From NCBI RefSeq assembly GCF_000330505.1, contig NW_004440432.1, positions 3,971 through 67,970 of the forward strand: a stretch of DNA of 64,000 nucleotides, read 5' to 3'. The position numbers were made by a program, and so were the translations under genes. The notes beneath the pieces were generated by a model, which was given only the letters and a program-made list of their open reading frames with translations, searched no databases and was not told the origin of the DNA. Shown in pieces: positions 30,228-41,358 of this stretch; position 1 is the first letter of the stretch; every line of letters begins with the position of its first letter. Source of the stretch: Entamoeba invadens IP1 (Eukaryota > Evosea > Mastigamoebida > Endamoebidae).

Positions 30228-31580
30228 ATGGCAGACGTGAGCACAGTACCAGTCAAGCTTCTGAACAGCTCAGAGAGTTTTGAAGAGGACCGGGTCAAGT
30301 CTGCCTCAAAGAGTGAGGACAAGACAAAGAAATTAGCGACTGAGAAAGGGAAGACGAAGGGTATAGAGTCTGACAAGGCACTTGCTTTCCTTGGGAAGAC
30401 TGGACTTTCTTGCTTCTTATTAGACACCGAAGACTCTTCTGCCACTGTATACTCAAATCCAAAGGTGATTTCTATACACGTCGGGCAATCAACTAATGAG
30501 AACAGTGTAGTACCTTATGGCTTCACAGTTGAGACGTGTAAGGGTATTACTTATACTTGGAAAGAAATGGTTGAATCTATTAAGTCGATGATCAAAGACG
30601 AATTGGATGACTTCTACAGATATGAAGTGATTCCTGGATTCATTAAGAGACTTAATGAACTCCTCTCAACAGCGAAGACAATGAAAAACGTTGAAATAAA
30701 GAACTCGACACTCAGACTTGTCTTCGATGGTGTCGACAACGCTCCACAGAAACCAACTATTAGACTCTCTAACACTGAAAATTGTGTATTTAATGAGAAC
30801 TTCGACATCGACCACTTCTTCTGTTTCGGGATTACTTCACTCATTAAAATGTTACAGGAAATCCACGACTCATTCACTTCCCAAGACACCGTCTTCTTGT
30901 GCAGACATGGCTTCAGAATTGATTACAATGACCTCACTTGGGTCCCGAAAGCTAAATTCCCTCATGACCCACCTTTGTCACCAGAAGGTTTACAACAAGG
31001 AAAAGACCTTGCAAAGAGACTGAAATACGAAAAGATCGATTTGATTGTCTCATCGCCGTTTTATAGAGCAACGCAGACTGCAAAATGCATTGCTGAGGAG
31101 TTGGGAATTCACTATGTCGTTGAACCAGCGTTTGGAGAGTTCTTGTCGGTCAATAATAGAAAGGCACTTCCCGTGTTGGACCCGACTCCAATGCAAGACG
31201 AGAAGCTCGACAAGAACTTTGTGCCACTTGGCGGTAAATTAGATTTAGAGACTTGGGAAACAATGGAACTCAGAGTGAAAAATTGTTTGAATGCCATCAT
31301 GAAGAAATATCATCGTGTAGCTATTATATCACATCGATCAACACTTCAAGCTATTCTTTCTGTTGTAGTCGGAAAGAAGTTTAAATACCCCCTCGACTTC
31401 GGATCAGTCACTTCGTTGACTCGATCGAAGGAGGACCAAGACAAATTCGCGATCGCGAGACTTAACATGTTCTCACACCTCAGTGTCTTCATCGAAAACC
31501 CGTATTACAATCCAAACTACGCAGCAAAGAATTACACAGACATGGTGGTGACGGCTACGGGTGATGTCCACGATTCATAA
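30228..31580 (+). CDS. Histidine phosphatase / phosphoglycerate-mutase-like protein
   Basis: The C-terminal half (from about residue 220) is a histidine-phosphatase domain: FLCRHGFRID holds the RHG phospho-acceptor motif, LSPEGLQQGKDLAKRL and IVSSPFYRATQTAKCIAEELG follow the family order, GEFLS provides the acidic region, and IISHRSTLQAIL supplies the second catalytic His. This layout is closest to UBASH3/STS-type phosphatases rather than glycolytic PGM. The N-terminal 220 residues are charged at first (KSASKSEDKTKKLATEKGK) and then of unknown fold. No signal peptide is seen. The substrate, protein or small molecule, is unknown. TATA-like and GAACT boxes lie just upstream. Confidence 0.86.
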   Translation: MADVSTVPVKLLNSSESFEEDRVKSASKSEDKTKKLATEKGKTKGIESDKALAFLGKTGLSCFLLDTEDSSATVYSNPKVISIHVGQSTNENSVVPYGFTVETCKGITYTWKEMVESIKSMIKDELDDFYRYEVIPGFIKRLNELLSTAKTMKNVEIKNSTLRLVFDGVDNAPQKPTIRLSNTENCVFNENFDIDHFFCFGITSLIKMLQEIHDSFTSQDTVFLCRHGFRIDYNDLTWVPKAKFPHDPPLSPEGLQQGKDLAKRLKYEKIDLIVSSPFYRATQTAKCIAEELGIHYVVEPAFGEFLSVNNRKALPVLDPTPMQDEKLDKNFVPLGGKLDLETWETMELRVKNCLNAIMKKYHRVAIISHRSTLQAILSVVVGKKFKYPLDFGSVTSLTRSKEDQDKFAIARLNMFSHLSVFIENPYYNPNYAAKNYTDMVVTATGDVHDS

Positions 31581-31803
31581 TTTAACTTTTTGTTTTTTAA
31601 TACTTTTGGTTCAAAAGTTGTGGTCAAAATTTGTAGAGTGGCATTTAAGTATTTAAAAAATTTTTAAAAATTTTCACATAACAAGTCTATCAATTTACAG
31701 AAAAGTTGTGATAAAAAGACAAACAAGAAATGAAGTGATAAATTTATACTCAGAAATAACATAAGAAAGATTCTTGTAAATATAATAGTTTCTATTGTTA
31801 TAC

Positions 31804-32518
31804 ATGGTTGTGCTCAAGACATTATGTGCATTCGAGGATTTGATGCGTTTTCTGTTTGTTACTTCACTTGTTAATATTGCGTGTCTTTCTTTCATGAACA
31901 TCTTCATTGCATGCATACCTTTTGGCTGCAATCACAAAACTTGAGGAAGCAACAACACCTGTTGAGTGCAGTGTGTACGCCGCGGTTGTCAATGCATGGG
32001 TGTTATATGGAACGATTTTTGAGAATCGCATCAACATGATGGAGTATTCGACCGCGATAGTGCGTGTTTGTGACAATGTTATAGTGAAAGCAGTCAGTTC
32101 TGGTGCGCCAAGTGCAATTAATGCAATCACAAGTCTTCTTCAAGACACACTCTATTTCATATGTGACAACATTACCACATGTTACACTGAATTTGTCAAC
32201 CGCGCCACATCACGGTGGGCATCGTCACATATCAGTAACTTTGTGTCGATTCTTTATTTCACACTTCGCGCACTCCGTCTTGCAACATCAATGACATTCT
32301 TATCAAATTCATCAATCAACATCGTCACAACCGCACAACAATTTCTCATTCCCGTTGTTGAATGGATTTACTCACAAGACGTCGATGCTGTCTATGATGT
32401 TATTCATGTTATTTTTTGTTACCACAGACAACCAAGAAGCAAAATTGGAATGTACACAACTCGCTTCACTTCTTCAACATTGGGTTGTCCACTCTTCATC
32501 GATACTATATATATATAA
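31804..32518 (+). CDS. Unknown helical protein, possible two-exon gene
   Basis: The family is not recognised. A frame open from 31907 lacks an early ATG. A better model uses an ATG at 31804, a GTTTGT donor at 31854 and an acceptor TGCAG ending at 31971, which keeps frame and gives about 198 residues starting MVVLKTLCAFEDLMRFL. The protein is rich in Ala, Ile, Thr and Val and looks all-helical. The last part (QPRSKIGMYTTRF) may be non-coding read-through. It could also be a decayed fragment. Confidence is low because the acceptor is not the usual TAG. Confidence 0.35.
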
Positions 32519-33297
32519 TTTATATTAACTATATTATAGTATTTGTTATAATAACTAAATAAAAATAAGAATTGTTAATAACTTAAATTAATTAGTAAAC
32601 AACTTTAAATATGTTGTTTAATAGTTTGAGTTTTTAATAATTCTCATTGCGTTTTTTTTCCTTTTTTTACTTGTTTTTGTTTTATGTGTTTTATATAACT
32701 ATTTGTCTTTATGTCAAATACACTTTGGGTTAACATAAAAAATTGGTAAACACTCATTGACCCTTTAGCCATTTGCTATATTTGCCTATAACAAGTTCAT
32801 TAAAAAAGATTTGATGATGATTTTTTTTTGTTATGGATTAACATAAAATAAATATAGTTCAAATATAGTTTTAATATTGTAAAAATAATTGAGTAACATT
32901 TTTTTTTATTACTGAATATTGTTATATTAATTTATTATTTTGAATAATATCTTATAATCATTTAATTAATGCGTCATATTTAGTTGAACAACTATTGGTT
33001 TTTTTATTTCTAATATGCGTAACTCCATTATTTAGAACATTAAAATCAAAATTTAAAGCCAAAAGTCCCGACTCAATCCACAAAAAGTACCAAATAGTTA
33101 AACAGAAGTGAACAACAAGAAAAATCAATGCAAGTCGTTCGTGTTCAATTAAACTATATATAATGATAGAAATATTATATAGTAATAGTATATTGTCGCC
33201 CAAAAATATATACTTGAATGATTATATAAACTATAAAGAACTAGAAGAAAAAGCTTCCACTCCATTCACTAAACTTGAAAATCAGAAACCATACTCG
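32519..33297. other. AT-rich spacer
   Basis: No gene is seen. An in-frame ATG at 33163 precedes the next gene, but the DNA between it and 33298 looks like leader sequence. Confidence 0.5.
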
Positions 33298-34125
33298 ATG
33301 TCTGCGTTCATCATCTCCTTTGCAGTCTTTGCAGTTATTGCCGTAGTAGCTGTTGTTCTGTTTGTGACGCGTGTCCGCACAAACACCACTGTTCCTCTTT
33401 CTAAGCTCGAGTATATTCCAGAGACCATCACCCTTGAGGGTATGACCAAAGACGTTAAAGAGTCCTACCGCAAACCAGTGGCCAACACTTCCGTATACAT
33501 CGACCTCCCAAGACTTGCTCCGAAGGTCTTGATCTTTGCAAAGAGCCAATTGGTCGTCTCGGGAGCGAAAGTAGCAGAAGACCATCCCGACTACCGTTGC
33601 GAAGAGGCAATCAAAGGAGTCTTGGTCGGGTTGTCCAATGCCCTCAGTGAGAACAAACTCTCAGAAAACCTTCTCTCGACATTCGACGCACACTTTCCTT
33701 ACATCAAGAACGGGAAGAAGTGCGACGCAGCCATGTTCAATAAGACATATCTTGAGGACAATTTCAAAGAGGGCGACTTGGTCTTGTGTGTGTTGAAGAC
33801 AATAACTCAATGCATGTTTGCTAGTGCTGTGCAATACTATGTACCACTCAGAATCAAATTTCCATATAGAGATGTGACTAACGGGTGGGTTGTAGAAATC
33901 AGAATCGATGAGGACAACATTATTGTCAAGCACATCAAGAGCGAGGAGTCTCTTGTGAAAGACTGCTTCTTCTTTAAATGGTCACTCATCCTTAAGATCA
34001 ACAGAAAAAGCAAGGAACTCTACGACGTCAAGACCGGAATCGATTTGTTCAAATTCGGGAACGAATGCGACAATAAAATGCAGAAAGATATTAAAGAGGT
34101 GATCCACCAATTTGAGACTAAATAA
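33298..34125 (+). CDS. Signal-anchor membrane protein of unknown function
   Basis: The family is not recognised. From the chosen ATG the 275-residue protein begins MSAFIISFAVFAVIAVVAVV, a strong N-terminal membrane helix, then RVRTNTTVP, so it should be anchored by its N-terminus with the remainder outside the membrane plane (type II, or lumenal if cleaved). The body has mixed alpha/beta composition with segments RLAPKVLIFAKSQLVVSGAK and NGWVVEIRIDEDNIIVKHI. An in-frame ATG 45 codons earlier (33163) is possible, but the DNA between is AT-rich and would put the helix unusually far in. Codon choice is like that of well-expressed neighbours. Confidence 0.68.
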   Translation: MSAFIISFAVFAVIAVVAVVLFVTRVRTNTTVPLSKLEYIPETITLEGMTKDVKESYRKPVANTSVYIDLPRLAPKVLIFAKSQLVVSGAKVAEDHPDYRCEEAIKGVLVGLSNALSENKLSENLLSTFDAHFPYIKNGKKCDAAMFNKTYLEDNFKEGDLVLCVLKTITQCMFASAVQYYVPLRIKFPYRDVTNGWVVEIRIDEDNIIVKHIKSEESLVKDCFFFKWSLILKINRKSKELYDVKTGIDLFKFGNECDNKMQKDIKEVIHQFETK

Positions 34126-35403
34126 GTCGAATTCTTTTCTCTTTGTTCTTTTACTTTTTAATTTTCTTTTCTTATTGAAGAAAGTAAAATTACTCATCGA
34201 CTCAAAATTTGTTAATTAGACTGTTTTTTAGGTTTTTTGTAAAAAGTTGTTATATAATTTGTATTATTATTGTCCAAATAAGAAAAATAATTCTTTTCTA
34301 ATTAAAAATATCTAATTTATTAATAATAAATTATTATTAAAATGTTATTAATAATATATTATATATTATTTTATATCAGTTATAATTAAAATTCATAATA
34401 AATATTAATTATTTGTTTGTTTTTCTGTATATGTAAAGTTATATTAATAATATAGTATATTTATTAATGAATTAATAATTATTATTTACTACAAATATAA
34501 TTAAATAAGATCAAAAACATTAATAAGAGCATCATTTGGTTTGTAATAAGTCTTAAATTATTTCTTGTAAAAGAAATCAAACTCTAATATAAACAAAAAG
34601 TTTGTGGTTATGTCATTCAAACCAATTTTAAAATGACATAAGATAGTTTTTAAAAACTAATAATATATTTAAAATATTAGATTAACAGTAATTAGAATTT
34701 ATTTATAAATTATTAAATTCAAAATAATTTATTTCCCGTTTTATGCCGTAATAGTTATGTATTGTTTTTCATGTGTTTATAAAGAAACTAACATAATTTA
34801 TAGTAAAAATTCCATACCAATATGGTATAATTTATTTAATAGTGCCAATTAAATATTACTCCCTTTTGTAAAAATATACAATTTTGAAGGGAATTTATCA
34901 TGTATTTTTGGCATGTATTTGAATGATATTTAAGTCGTTTTTACAAGCAAAAAGCGGGTGTTTCTAGAAGGGTTATTTTTTCTCTTTTTTTGAAAATAGT
35001 TTGATTTTAATAAGTAAATAACCAAAAATGGCACAAATAATGTTCACCCCAATTTTTGCGGGATTGCACATTAATAAAGAATTTAATATTCTATTGTATA
35101 TTATATAATATATTTGTAATATTTTATAATAAAACAAAAGAAAAAAGTTTTTAAAAATAATTTAACGACAATAACAAAATAAACTATAATTTTGTATTAT
35201 AATATTATAAATAAAACTTAAAAAAAACCACGTGAATATCCAATTCCACATAAACTGTTAAGTTAATTTAGTTGTAATTCCCCTCAAATTTAGGAAGTAT
35301 TAGATGATGTATTTTTACTTGCATAGTGTTTTATCAAGAAATAAAATAAAATTTTTCGCCATCGAATAAAAGCCGATACGAACTGACAGAGAACACAAAA
35401 CCA
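34126..35403. other. AT-rich spacer
   Basis: About 1.3 kb with no supported gene or RNA. A GAACT box at 35380-35384 marks its right end. Confidence 0.55.
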
Positions 35404-35610
35404 ATGCAGAGTGCCTCAAATCATGACCTCATTTTGTTTAAAGTTCACGAGAAGAAAAAGACCCGTCTTTCTCTTCGTGAGCCCTCTCCCCTTCGTATGA
35501 CTTTTTATGTTCAAGATGACTACCAAGAAAAGACTCCAGTCGAAGATTGTGCTTCCAAAGAATTGAGGAGGCAGTCTCTCAACTCATTGTATGGCTTTAT
35601 ATTTATGTAA
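35404..35610 (+). CDS. Short ORF, likely 5' exon of the VPS9 gene
   Basis: The frame of 68 residues (MQSASNHDLILFKVHEKKK) has coding-like codon choice and a GAACT box 20 bases before its ATG, whereas the long frame after it has none close by. One splice reading (donor GTATGG at 35589, acceptor TGAG ending at 35938) joins it in frame to the VPS9 frame. The donor is not the usual GTTTGT, so it may equally be a separate small gene. No domain is visible in the 68 residues. Confidence 0.5.
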   Translation: MQSASNHDLILFKVHEKKKTRLSLREPSPLRMTFYVQDDYQEKTPVEDCASKELRRQSLNSLYGFIFM

Positions 35611-35918
35611 TTTAGTCGATCGCGTTACTTCTTGATATAACAACTAATTGAGTGTACACGTAGTATATGCAATTTCATTCAAAAGAACAAATTTGTTATA
35701 GAAAATGTTATTTTTGTTAAGTTAATTTAAACTATTAATTTAGTAAATTATTATAATCATAAATTAAATTAAAATTAATCAATTATATTATATTTATTTA
35801 TTTATTAATAAATAACTATTATTTATTTGTTTCATTTGGAATACTAAAGCGAAACTAGAATGAAACTATGAATAATCACAATACGACTTCTAATTAAAAA
35901 ATAGAAACTCAATTAACA

Positions 35919-37766
35919 ATGAAAAAGACGGTAGTGAGGAACATTGTTGACCCGTCAAAACGAACGAACACCGTCAAAATCGAAACACATAAAATGGTGA
36001 AGGCCTTCACATCACTGGACTCTTCATTCAGACGATTGAGAACGTTTGCGCTTGACTCGAAGTGTGTTTTACTTCTGCCTCCAAACTCATTGTTGACTGA
36101 CATTGAAATCACTCCAATGTTTCTTGCAAGTCACTTGGCAATATTAGATGCTACCCACAGACTTGTCACATTCTCATATATACCCGGTACTCTTCAAGAC
36201 TCTACTCTTCGACTTTACCCAACGATTGAGAAAACTAACTCATACGATACACTCTTTAGAAGAGCAGAGGAGTCAATAGTCAATAACTCCCCCTTTCATA
36301 CAACAACCGTCTCGGGAAGTAACGATTTGTATTGGATGGACCAACAACTTCTACTCTTACACATCGATAACATTTTGTTCTATCAAACGGCGCCGTGGGC
36401 GTGGAAAGAAGAGACCCTCTTTGAGACCATTATCTACACCATTTCGTTGACTTTTGTCGGCATCGTCGATTTCTTGAAGATAAACGAAACAGGAGAACCA
36501 CATTTTTTGTCGCTGGAGAGTCGCCAAAAGCTCCGCAATCTGGCGAACGAAGAAACCGTCATATTCAAAATCATTACTTTGGACAAGATCATATTGAGTC
36601 AAATCGAATCGTTCGTTCTCAAGTTTCCTTTGATGGTTCGGAAGACGTCGTTACAAGAGAGAGAAAAGGTCGTTCGAACTTATTGTAAAACAACCGTCGA
36701 TGACCTTCGGAAGAGTAAATCGTATTGTTTGATGGATGAGACCCGCTTAGTGTCCGTATTCACTCGTATCATCATTCACAGAGTGTTCCCATATATTTGG
36801 ACACCTTCAATATGTCTCCTTGAAAACAGTAAAAGCGACGTAACAAGCAGAGACTACGCTATATGGAGAAATGCGCATTTACACAATTTCTTGATGCCAC
36901 GGCATCTTGGACTGCCGTTTGTTGTTGATGTGTATTTTATAATATATTGTATTATAATATATTATATAATATATTTTATAATATAAAAACTATAACATTT
37001 AATTCGATGTAAAATACTACAGTTTTATGGTAATTTAATAATAATTATATGGTTTATACGAATTGAAGGCGATATATTATATTATATATTATTATATATA
37101 TATATAATATACGATATATTATACTAGAAATTAATTATAAATTATACTATTTGAATGTCATTGAGAGCAAGGGATAAAGACATTCCTTTTGAGAAGGATT
37201 TGGTGAAGTACTTGTGTCTTGTTGATAGCGTGCGGTATCCAAATGATAAGTTGGAGTATTTGTATGATGTGTATCAAGTTGTTCAGTTAATTACGGAAAA
37301 AGTTTTGAAGGAAAAAGATGTCGTCAAAGTACTTCAATACCTTGTCATCAAGGCCAATTCCCCATATATGGCGAGTACTCTAGAGTTCATTAATACTTTT
37401 GGTAATGTGTCTGGCGCATCAACGAATAAAATTGAGGTCTTAAAGGTGTATCAAGACGCGTGCGAGTTGTGCGAACAACTCTGTATGAAGTCGTTGAAGA
37501 TTGAGGAAGGCGTCTATGACACCGGCATCATCAAAGCAAAGGAAGAATCTTTTACTGTCGATCAGTCATCACCCCCACTCTCTAATACACAAATTTTGAG
37601 TCTGCTCAATTTCCGGACAGCAAGTAAGACAATGCGGATTGAAGCACTCCTTGCAACACCGGCAGAGGCCGTGAAAAACGAGGACATCCCAGGACTCATA
37701 CAACTCCTTCAAGAAATTCACGACGAGAATATCAAACTCCAGAGATTTATCAACCAAAATAATTGA
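35919..37766 (+). CDS. VPS9-domain protein (Rab5-type GEF), spliced
   Basis: VPS9 domains activate Rab5-family GTPases on endosomes. Two frames join into one: the first runs to a GTTTGT donor at 36917 after ...MPRHLGLP, and the second resumes at an acceptor near 37165 or 37171 with RDKDIPFEKDLVKYLC. The joined text has the VPS9 helix order, including YPNDKLEYLYDVYQVVQLI and DVVKVLQYLVIKANSP, then LEFINTFGN and KVYQDACELCEQL, which match the conserved core (LPVLIYVVIKAN...FI..F). The intron of about 250 bp is nearly pure A/T. No TAG acceptor works in frame, so the exact acceptor is open. The true start may be the exon at 35404. Confidence 0.62.
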
Positions 37767-38094
37767 TTTGAGTATAGTATATTTATAATAATATTTATAA
37801 TAATATTTATAATAATACTAGTAACCAAAATTACTTTATTTTTGGTAGTAAATTTAATAATTAAAATATTATAATCATCTAGTATAATGTTTACTAATAT
37901 TAATATTAATAACCAACATATAAAAACTAGTTCGCTCCAACTTTTTTTTGCTGATTCAAAAAAAGAGAAATGTTCGCAAAGTCGAAGATATTCTGAGTAA
38001 AAAACACAGCCCCCAATTTTTGAGTTGAACGAAAAATTGGAAATGGAATTTGATACAAGAAACAAACCTCAAACGAGTGAGAACTGAAATATTC

Positions 38095-38835
38095 ATGTCA
38101 CTGTCTGTTGAAGAAAAAACATTATTTGTGACTCTCTTTAAAGAAACGGTTGCCTCATATTCTGCAAAGATCAACAAAAATAAAGTGGATGTCCTTCTCG
38201 ACGTCTTACCGCTGATCATTAAGACTGCTTCCGAAGAACTCAGTGAAGCTGAGAAGGCATTGAACACCGAAGTTGAAGCGGTGAAAGCCGACACTGAGAA
38301 ACTGCAAGCAGTGGTGAAGAGGTCTGAGCCGAAGAAGACTGAAGTGAGCAAGCAGACCACCTTTGAACGATATATCAATATTGGGGAGGTACTTGGCAAG
38401 CGTGTTGAGCGAGGGGAGAATTGGAAATGGGAGAATCAAGATGGTGGTATAGGTGGGCGCGGTGTAGTAGTGTCGATGAAAGCGAGTGGGTGGGTGAAAG
38501 TGCGCTGGGACATCAATAACAATGAGAATCGGTATCGGTATGGTTCCGACAACTGTTATGATATCAAAGTCGTCGCGGAAGAGAAAGAAGAGAACATCCC
38601 ATCACAAGAGGATCAATATAAAAAGCCAGCACAATGGTTAGTCGGAAAGAGTGTGATAAGAGGAAGAGACTGGAAGTGGGAAGATCAAGATGGAGGAAAT
38701 GGTTCCGTTGGGATCGTTACTGAGTCTCCATCTGGTAATTGGGTGGAAGTGAGATGGAAGAGTGGATCTACAGCACAATACAGATGGGGTGAGGATGGGT
38801 GTTACGACTTACTCGTCGTCGCTAAGCCACTTTAA
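38095..38835 (+). CDS. Protein with two MIB/HERC2 domains
   Basis: Two copies of the MIB/HERC2 domain are plain: one at about residues 95-165 (GENWKWENQDGGIGGRG ... YGSDNCYDIKVV) and one at about 180-245 (GRDWKWEDQDGGNGSVG ... WGEDGCYDLLVV). In other eukaryotes the domain binds substrates or partners of large ubiquitin ligases, but no RING or HECT part is present in this 246-residue protein, so an adaptor role is inferred. The N-terminal 90 residues are helical and partly coiled-coil (ASEELSEAEKALNTEVEAVK). The ATG at 38095 is preferred because a GAACT box (38081-38085) stands just before it; the frame reaches further back only to TTG. Confidence 0.87.
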   Translation: MSLSVEEKTLFVTLFKETVASYSAKINKNKVDVLLDVLPLIIKTASEELSEAEKALNTEVEAVKADTEKLQAVVKRSEPKKTEVSKQTTFERYINIGEVLGKRVERGENWKWENQDGGIGGRGVVVSMKASGWVKVRWDINNNENRYRYGSDNCYDIKVVAEEKEENIPSQEDQYKKPAQWLVGKSVIRGRDWKWEDQDGGNGSVGIVTESPSGNWVEVRWKSGSTAQYRWGEDGCYDLLVVAKPL

Positions 38836-39036
38836 CTCGTGAGGTGTTTTTTATAGTATTTTTATTATTTAGTATAGTAAATCAATAAGGATAGTATTAA
38901 TAGTATTAATAGTATTGTATTATAATACATGTAACGGTAATGAGTATAGAAAAAATTAAAAAGATTATAATACAATACTATTGATTATTGATTTGATTGT
39001 AATTATTATATAAATTATAATTATAATACAGTAAAA

Positions 39037-39754
39037 TCAATCGACTAAATCCTCTGTTGCGTTGAGAAGGTCTTCATAAACAGTTGTGTCGGAACGAACA
39101 TTGACGGCTTTTTCAAGTTTGGTATTTAAGTTAGCGACAAGGTCTTGGAGGCGATTGGATGTGATCATATACTGCGTGGTATACTCGACGATGTCTGAGA
39201 TTTTAATGTCAGAGTTGTCGACCGAGTTGTCTGAACAAGACAAATCAATTGGCTGACAGACAGAAACACTAAAACGACCCAACCGCTGTTGATCTATACT
39301 CTCAGCAAAAAGATTGAGTTTTTTCAAAATCTCGTTTTGTTTGACAACATGATTTTTTAATTCATTGAGAACAGCTTCATTGACGTCAATTGAAAAGTCA
39401 GGCTTATCTACACCTACCCGCAAAGTCAAGTCATACTTCAAGGCGTGACGTAAAGTCTCAACTACGGTACTCACTTTGTTGTTAATTGAATGGTTTTATT
39501 ACTATTGTTTATAGTTTTTCATAAAATGACAAACAAGAAGATTGAGAAGATTGCGAAAAAGATGGAATGATCTCTTCGATTGCGTTCATCGAAATGTCAA
39601 CCTGAGACTCGAAATTCTGGGTTTCCCTATCGTTTGGAAATAAAGAAGGAATACTAGGAATAGTTCCCATATCAACGGCCTGTTGTTCTATATTTCTCTC
39701 TTTCTTTTCTCGCCGCGAACCTCTGAGATTCTTACGTTCACGTATTTCACTCAT
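39037..39754 (-). CDS. Two-exon gene, unknown protein
   Basis: The family is not recognised. Exon 1 runs from the ATG at 39754 to 39535 and exon 2 from 39461 to 39037. The 73-nt intron starts GTTTGT and ends CCGTAG, both matching the Entamoeba consensus, and the join keeps frame, giving 214 residues. Without splicing the second part would have to start at a GTG. Exon 1 encodes a basic, then Ser/Gln-rich, likely disordered N-terminus (RERKNLRGSRREKKERN). Exon 2 is helical and partly coiled-coil, ending LEKAVNVRSDTTVYEDLLNA. The layout would suit a small complex subunit, but that is a guess. Confidence 0.7.
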
Positions 39755-40740
39755 TTGTTTTGTAGTTTTTTTCTCTTTTTTATTACGTTTTGAGTCAAAG
39801 TGTTATATATAGTAATTTATAATTTTTATGAACTATATTTATTTATATTAATTTATATACATACATAATATTATAAATTAATAATATATGAATTAATATA
39901 TATATATTAATTCATATATATATCATATAAATTAATATTAAGCTAATTTAAATTATAAATAAGTACTTTTAATAAATCACAAAAAAAGTTAAATAATAGT
40001 ATTTTTATATTTGTAACAATCAATAATAAGCTATAAACTTCTAATTTGATATGAACAATCGACAAAAAAAATTTGACAAATTGTAATCATTCGTTAAAAA
40101 CATTTTAATAAAAAACTAATTAATTTTAATAACATAGTTGTTTCATTCAAACGTTTCCCAAATAATTATTGCCGAAAATGTGGTATTATAACGTACGAAT
40201 TTATAAGAGAAAATAATTATTTTGGTTATGGAATGGTGACATGGGTAATTAGGATTGTGATTTTAAAAAAAATTGGTTTCATTTTTGCGACAGTCATAAA
40301 TCTATTAACTTAATTAGAAATACTATAATAATTCAATAGTATGTTATGATTAAATCTTGTTCAATACAATTTCTTTATTCTTCGACTTTTTCTCCAATGA
40401 ACTTTTTTGATAAAAAAAAATAATTTGAAGAGTGAAATAACAAACAAACAATTCCACTCTGATTTTTTTAACTTTTTATATGTTTATTTTATATCCACTT
40501 GAATGAACAGAAAAGAATATTGCCTTTCACTTCTCCTCCACATTTTCACCAAAAAATGGCTATTGAAACATCTACCAACTCTTTTGGAATATTTAGTTTT
40601 AAATACCATACATATAGTTAATATCAATAGTATTCCACAAATTTTGATTTTACGAAAGAAAAACAAGAAGTTATTACATTAGTGCCTAAAGACCCCAAAA
40701 GCACGGAAGAGTCGAGAATGGAGGAAAAGACAAAAACGGT
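39755..40740. other. AT-rich spacer
   Basis: Nothing supportable is seen. TA-dinucleotide palindromes occur around 39890-39930. The right end carries the GAACT box of the GTPase gene. Confidence 0.5.
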
Positions 40741-40764
40741 GAACTAAAAAAAGTGTGTTAAAGG

Positions 40765-41358
40765 ATGTCAGCGAAAAAAGGGCCATCGGATGAGCTTCCT
40801 GTAAAAATCGTCTTGATCGGTGCTTTAGGAGCTGGGAAGACGTCTCTGATCAAAAAGTACTGTGAGTACAGTGGTGAATTAAAAGAGACGATACACAAGT
40901 CGATGACTGCATTTAACCGACGGTTGAAACTTGTCTTTCCGGACACTTGTGGAGCTGAAGAGATTGCTACTGTGACGTCTGCTTTATATCAAAACGCTTC
41001 ATGTTGCATCTATGTGTACGACTCCACCAGTGTCGATTCATTCAAAGATATCCAAAACAATTGGATCAACGAGTTCAAAAGGTTTGCGCCTAATAAAGGA
41101 CAACTCCCACAAATTGTCTGTGCAAACAAATGTGATTTACCTAATGCAGTCACCGACGATATTAAAAATAAGTTCCTCACCGAACATAACTTTAAGGAAT
41201 ATAAGACTTCAGTCACTACCGGACAAGGCATCGAACAAATGTTTAATGAATTACTCCCTCTCGCTATAGAGGAGGCTATTAAACAACTCAAGGCTAAAGG
41301 AAAAACTCCTCCACCTTTACTTAAGAAGGAAAAGTCGGGAAAATGTGTCTTCCTGTAA
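40765..41358 (+). CDS. Atypical Ras-like small GTPase with CAAX end
   Basis: The 197-residue protein has the Ras-superfamily motifs: P-loop GALGAGKTS (19-27), DTCGAEE in place of DTAGQEE (60-66), NKCD (121-124) and a TSVTTGQGI segment at the last motif. It ends CVFL, a CAAX box whose final Leu favours geranylgeranylation. Two key positions differ from normal: the residue equal to Ras Gly12 is Leu21, and the one equal to Gln61 is Ala64. Both changes are known in Ras to block GTP hydrolysis, so this protein may stay GTP-bound or hydrolyse by another route. Subfamily (Rho, Rab or Ras) is not clear. A GAACT box lies 20 bases before the ATG. Confidence 0.9.
   Translation: MSAKKGPSDELPVKIVLIGALGAGKTSLIKKYCEYSGELKETIHKSMTAFNRRLKLVFPDTCGAEEIATVTSALYQNASCCIYVYDSTSVDSFKDIQNNWINEFKRFAPNKGQLPQIVCANKCDLPNAVTDDIKNKFLTEHNFKEYKTSVTTGQGIEQMFNELLPLAIEEAIKQLKAKGKTPPPLLKKEKSGKCVFL

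Noticed and set aside
33163..33297. Upstream start of the signal-anchor gene
   Set aside because: The 45 added residues come from AT-rich leader-like DNA and would put the membrane helix unusually far from the N-terminus. It cannot be excluded.
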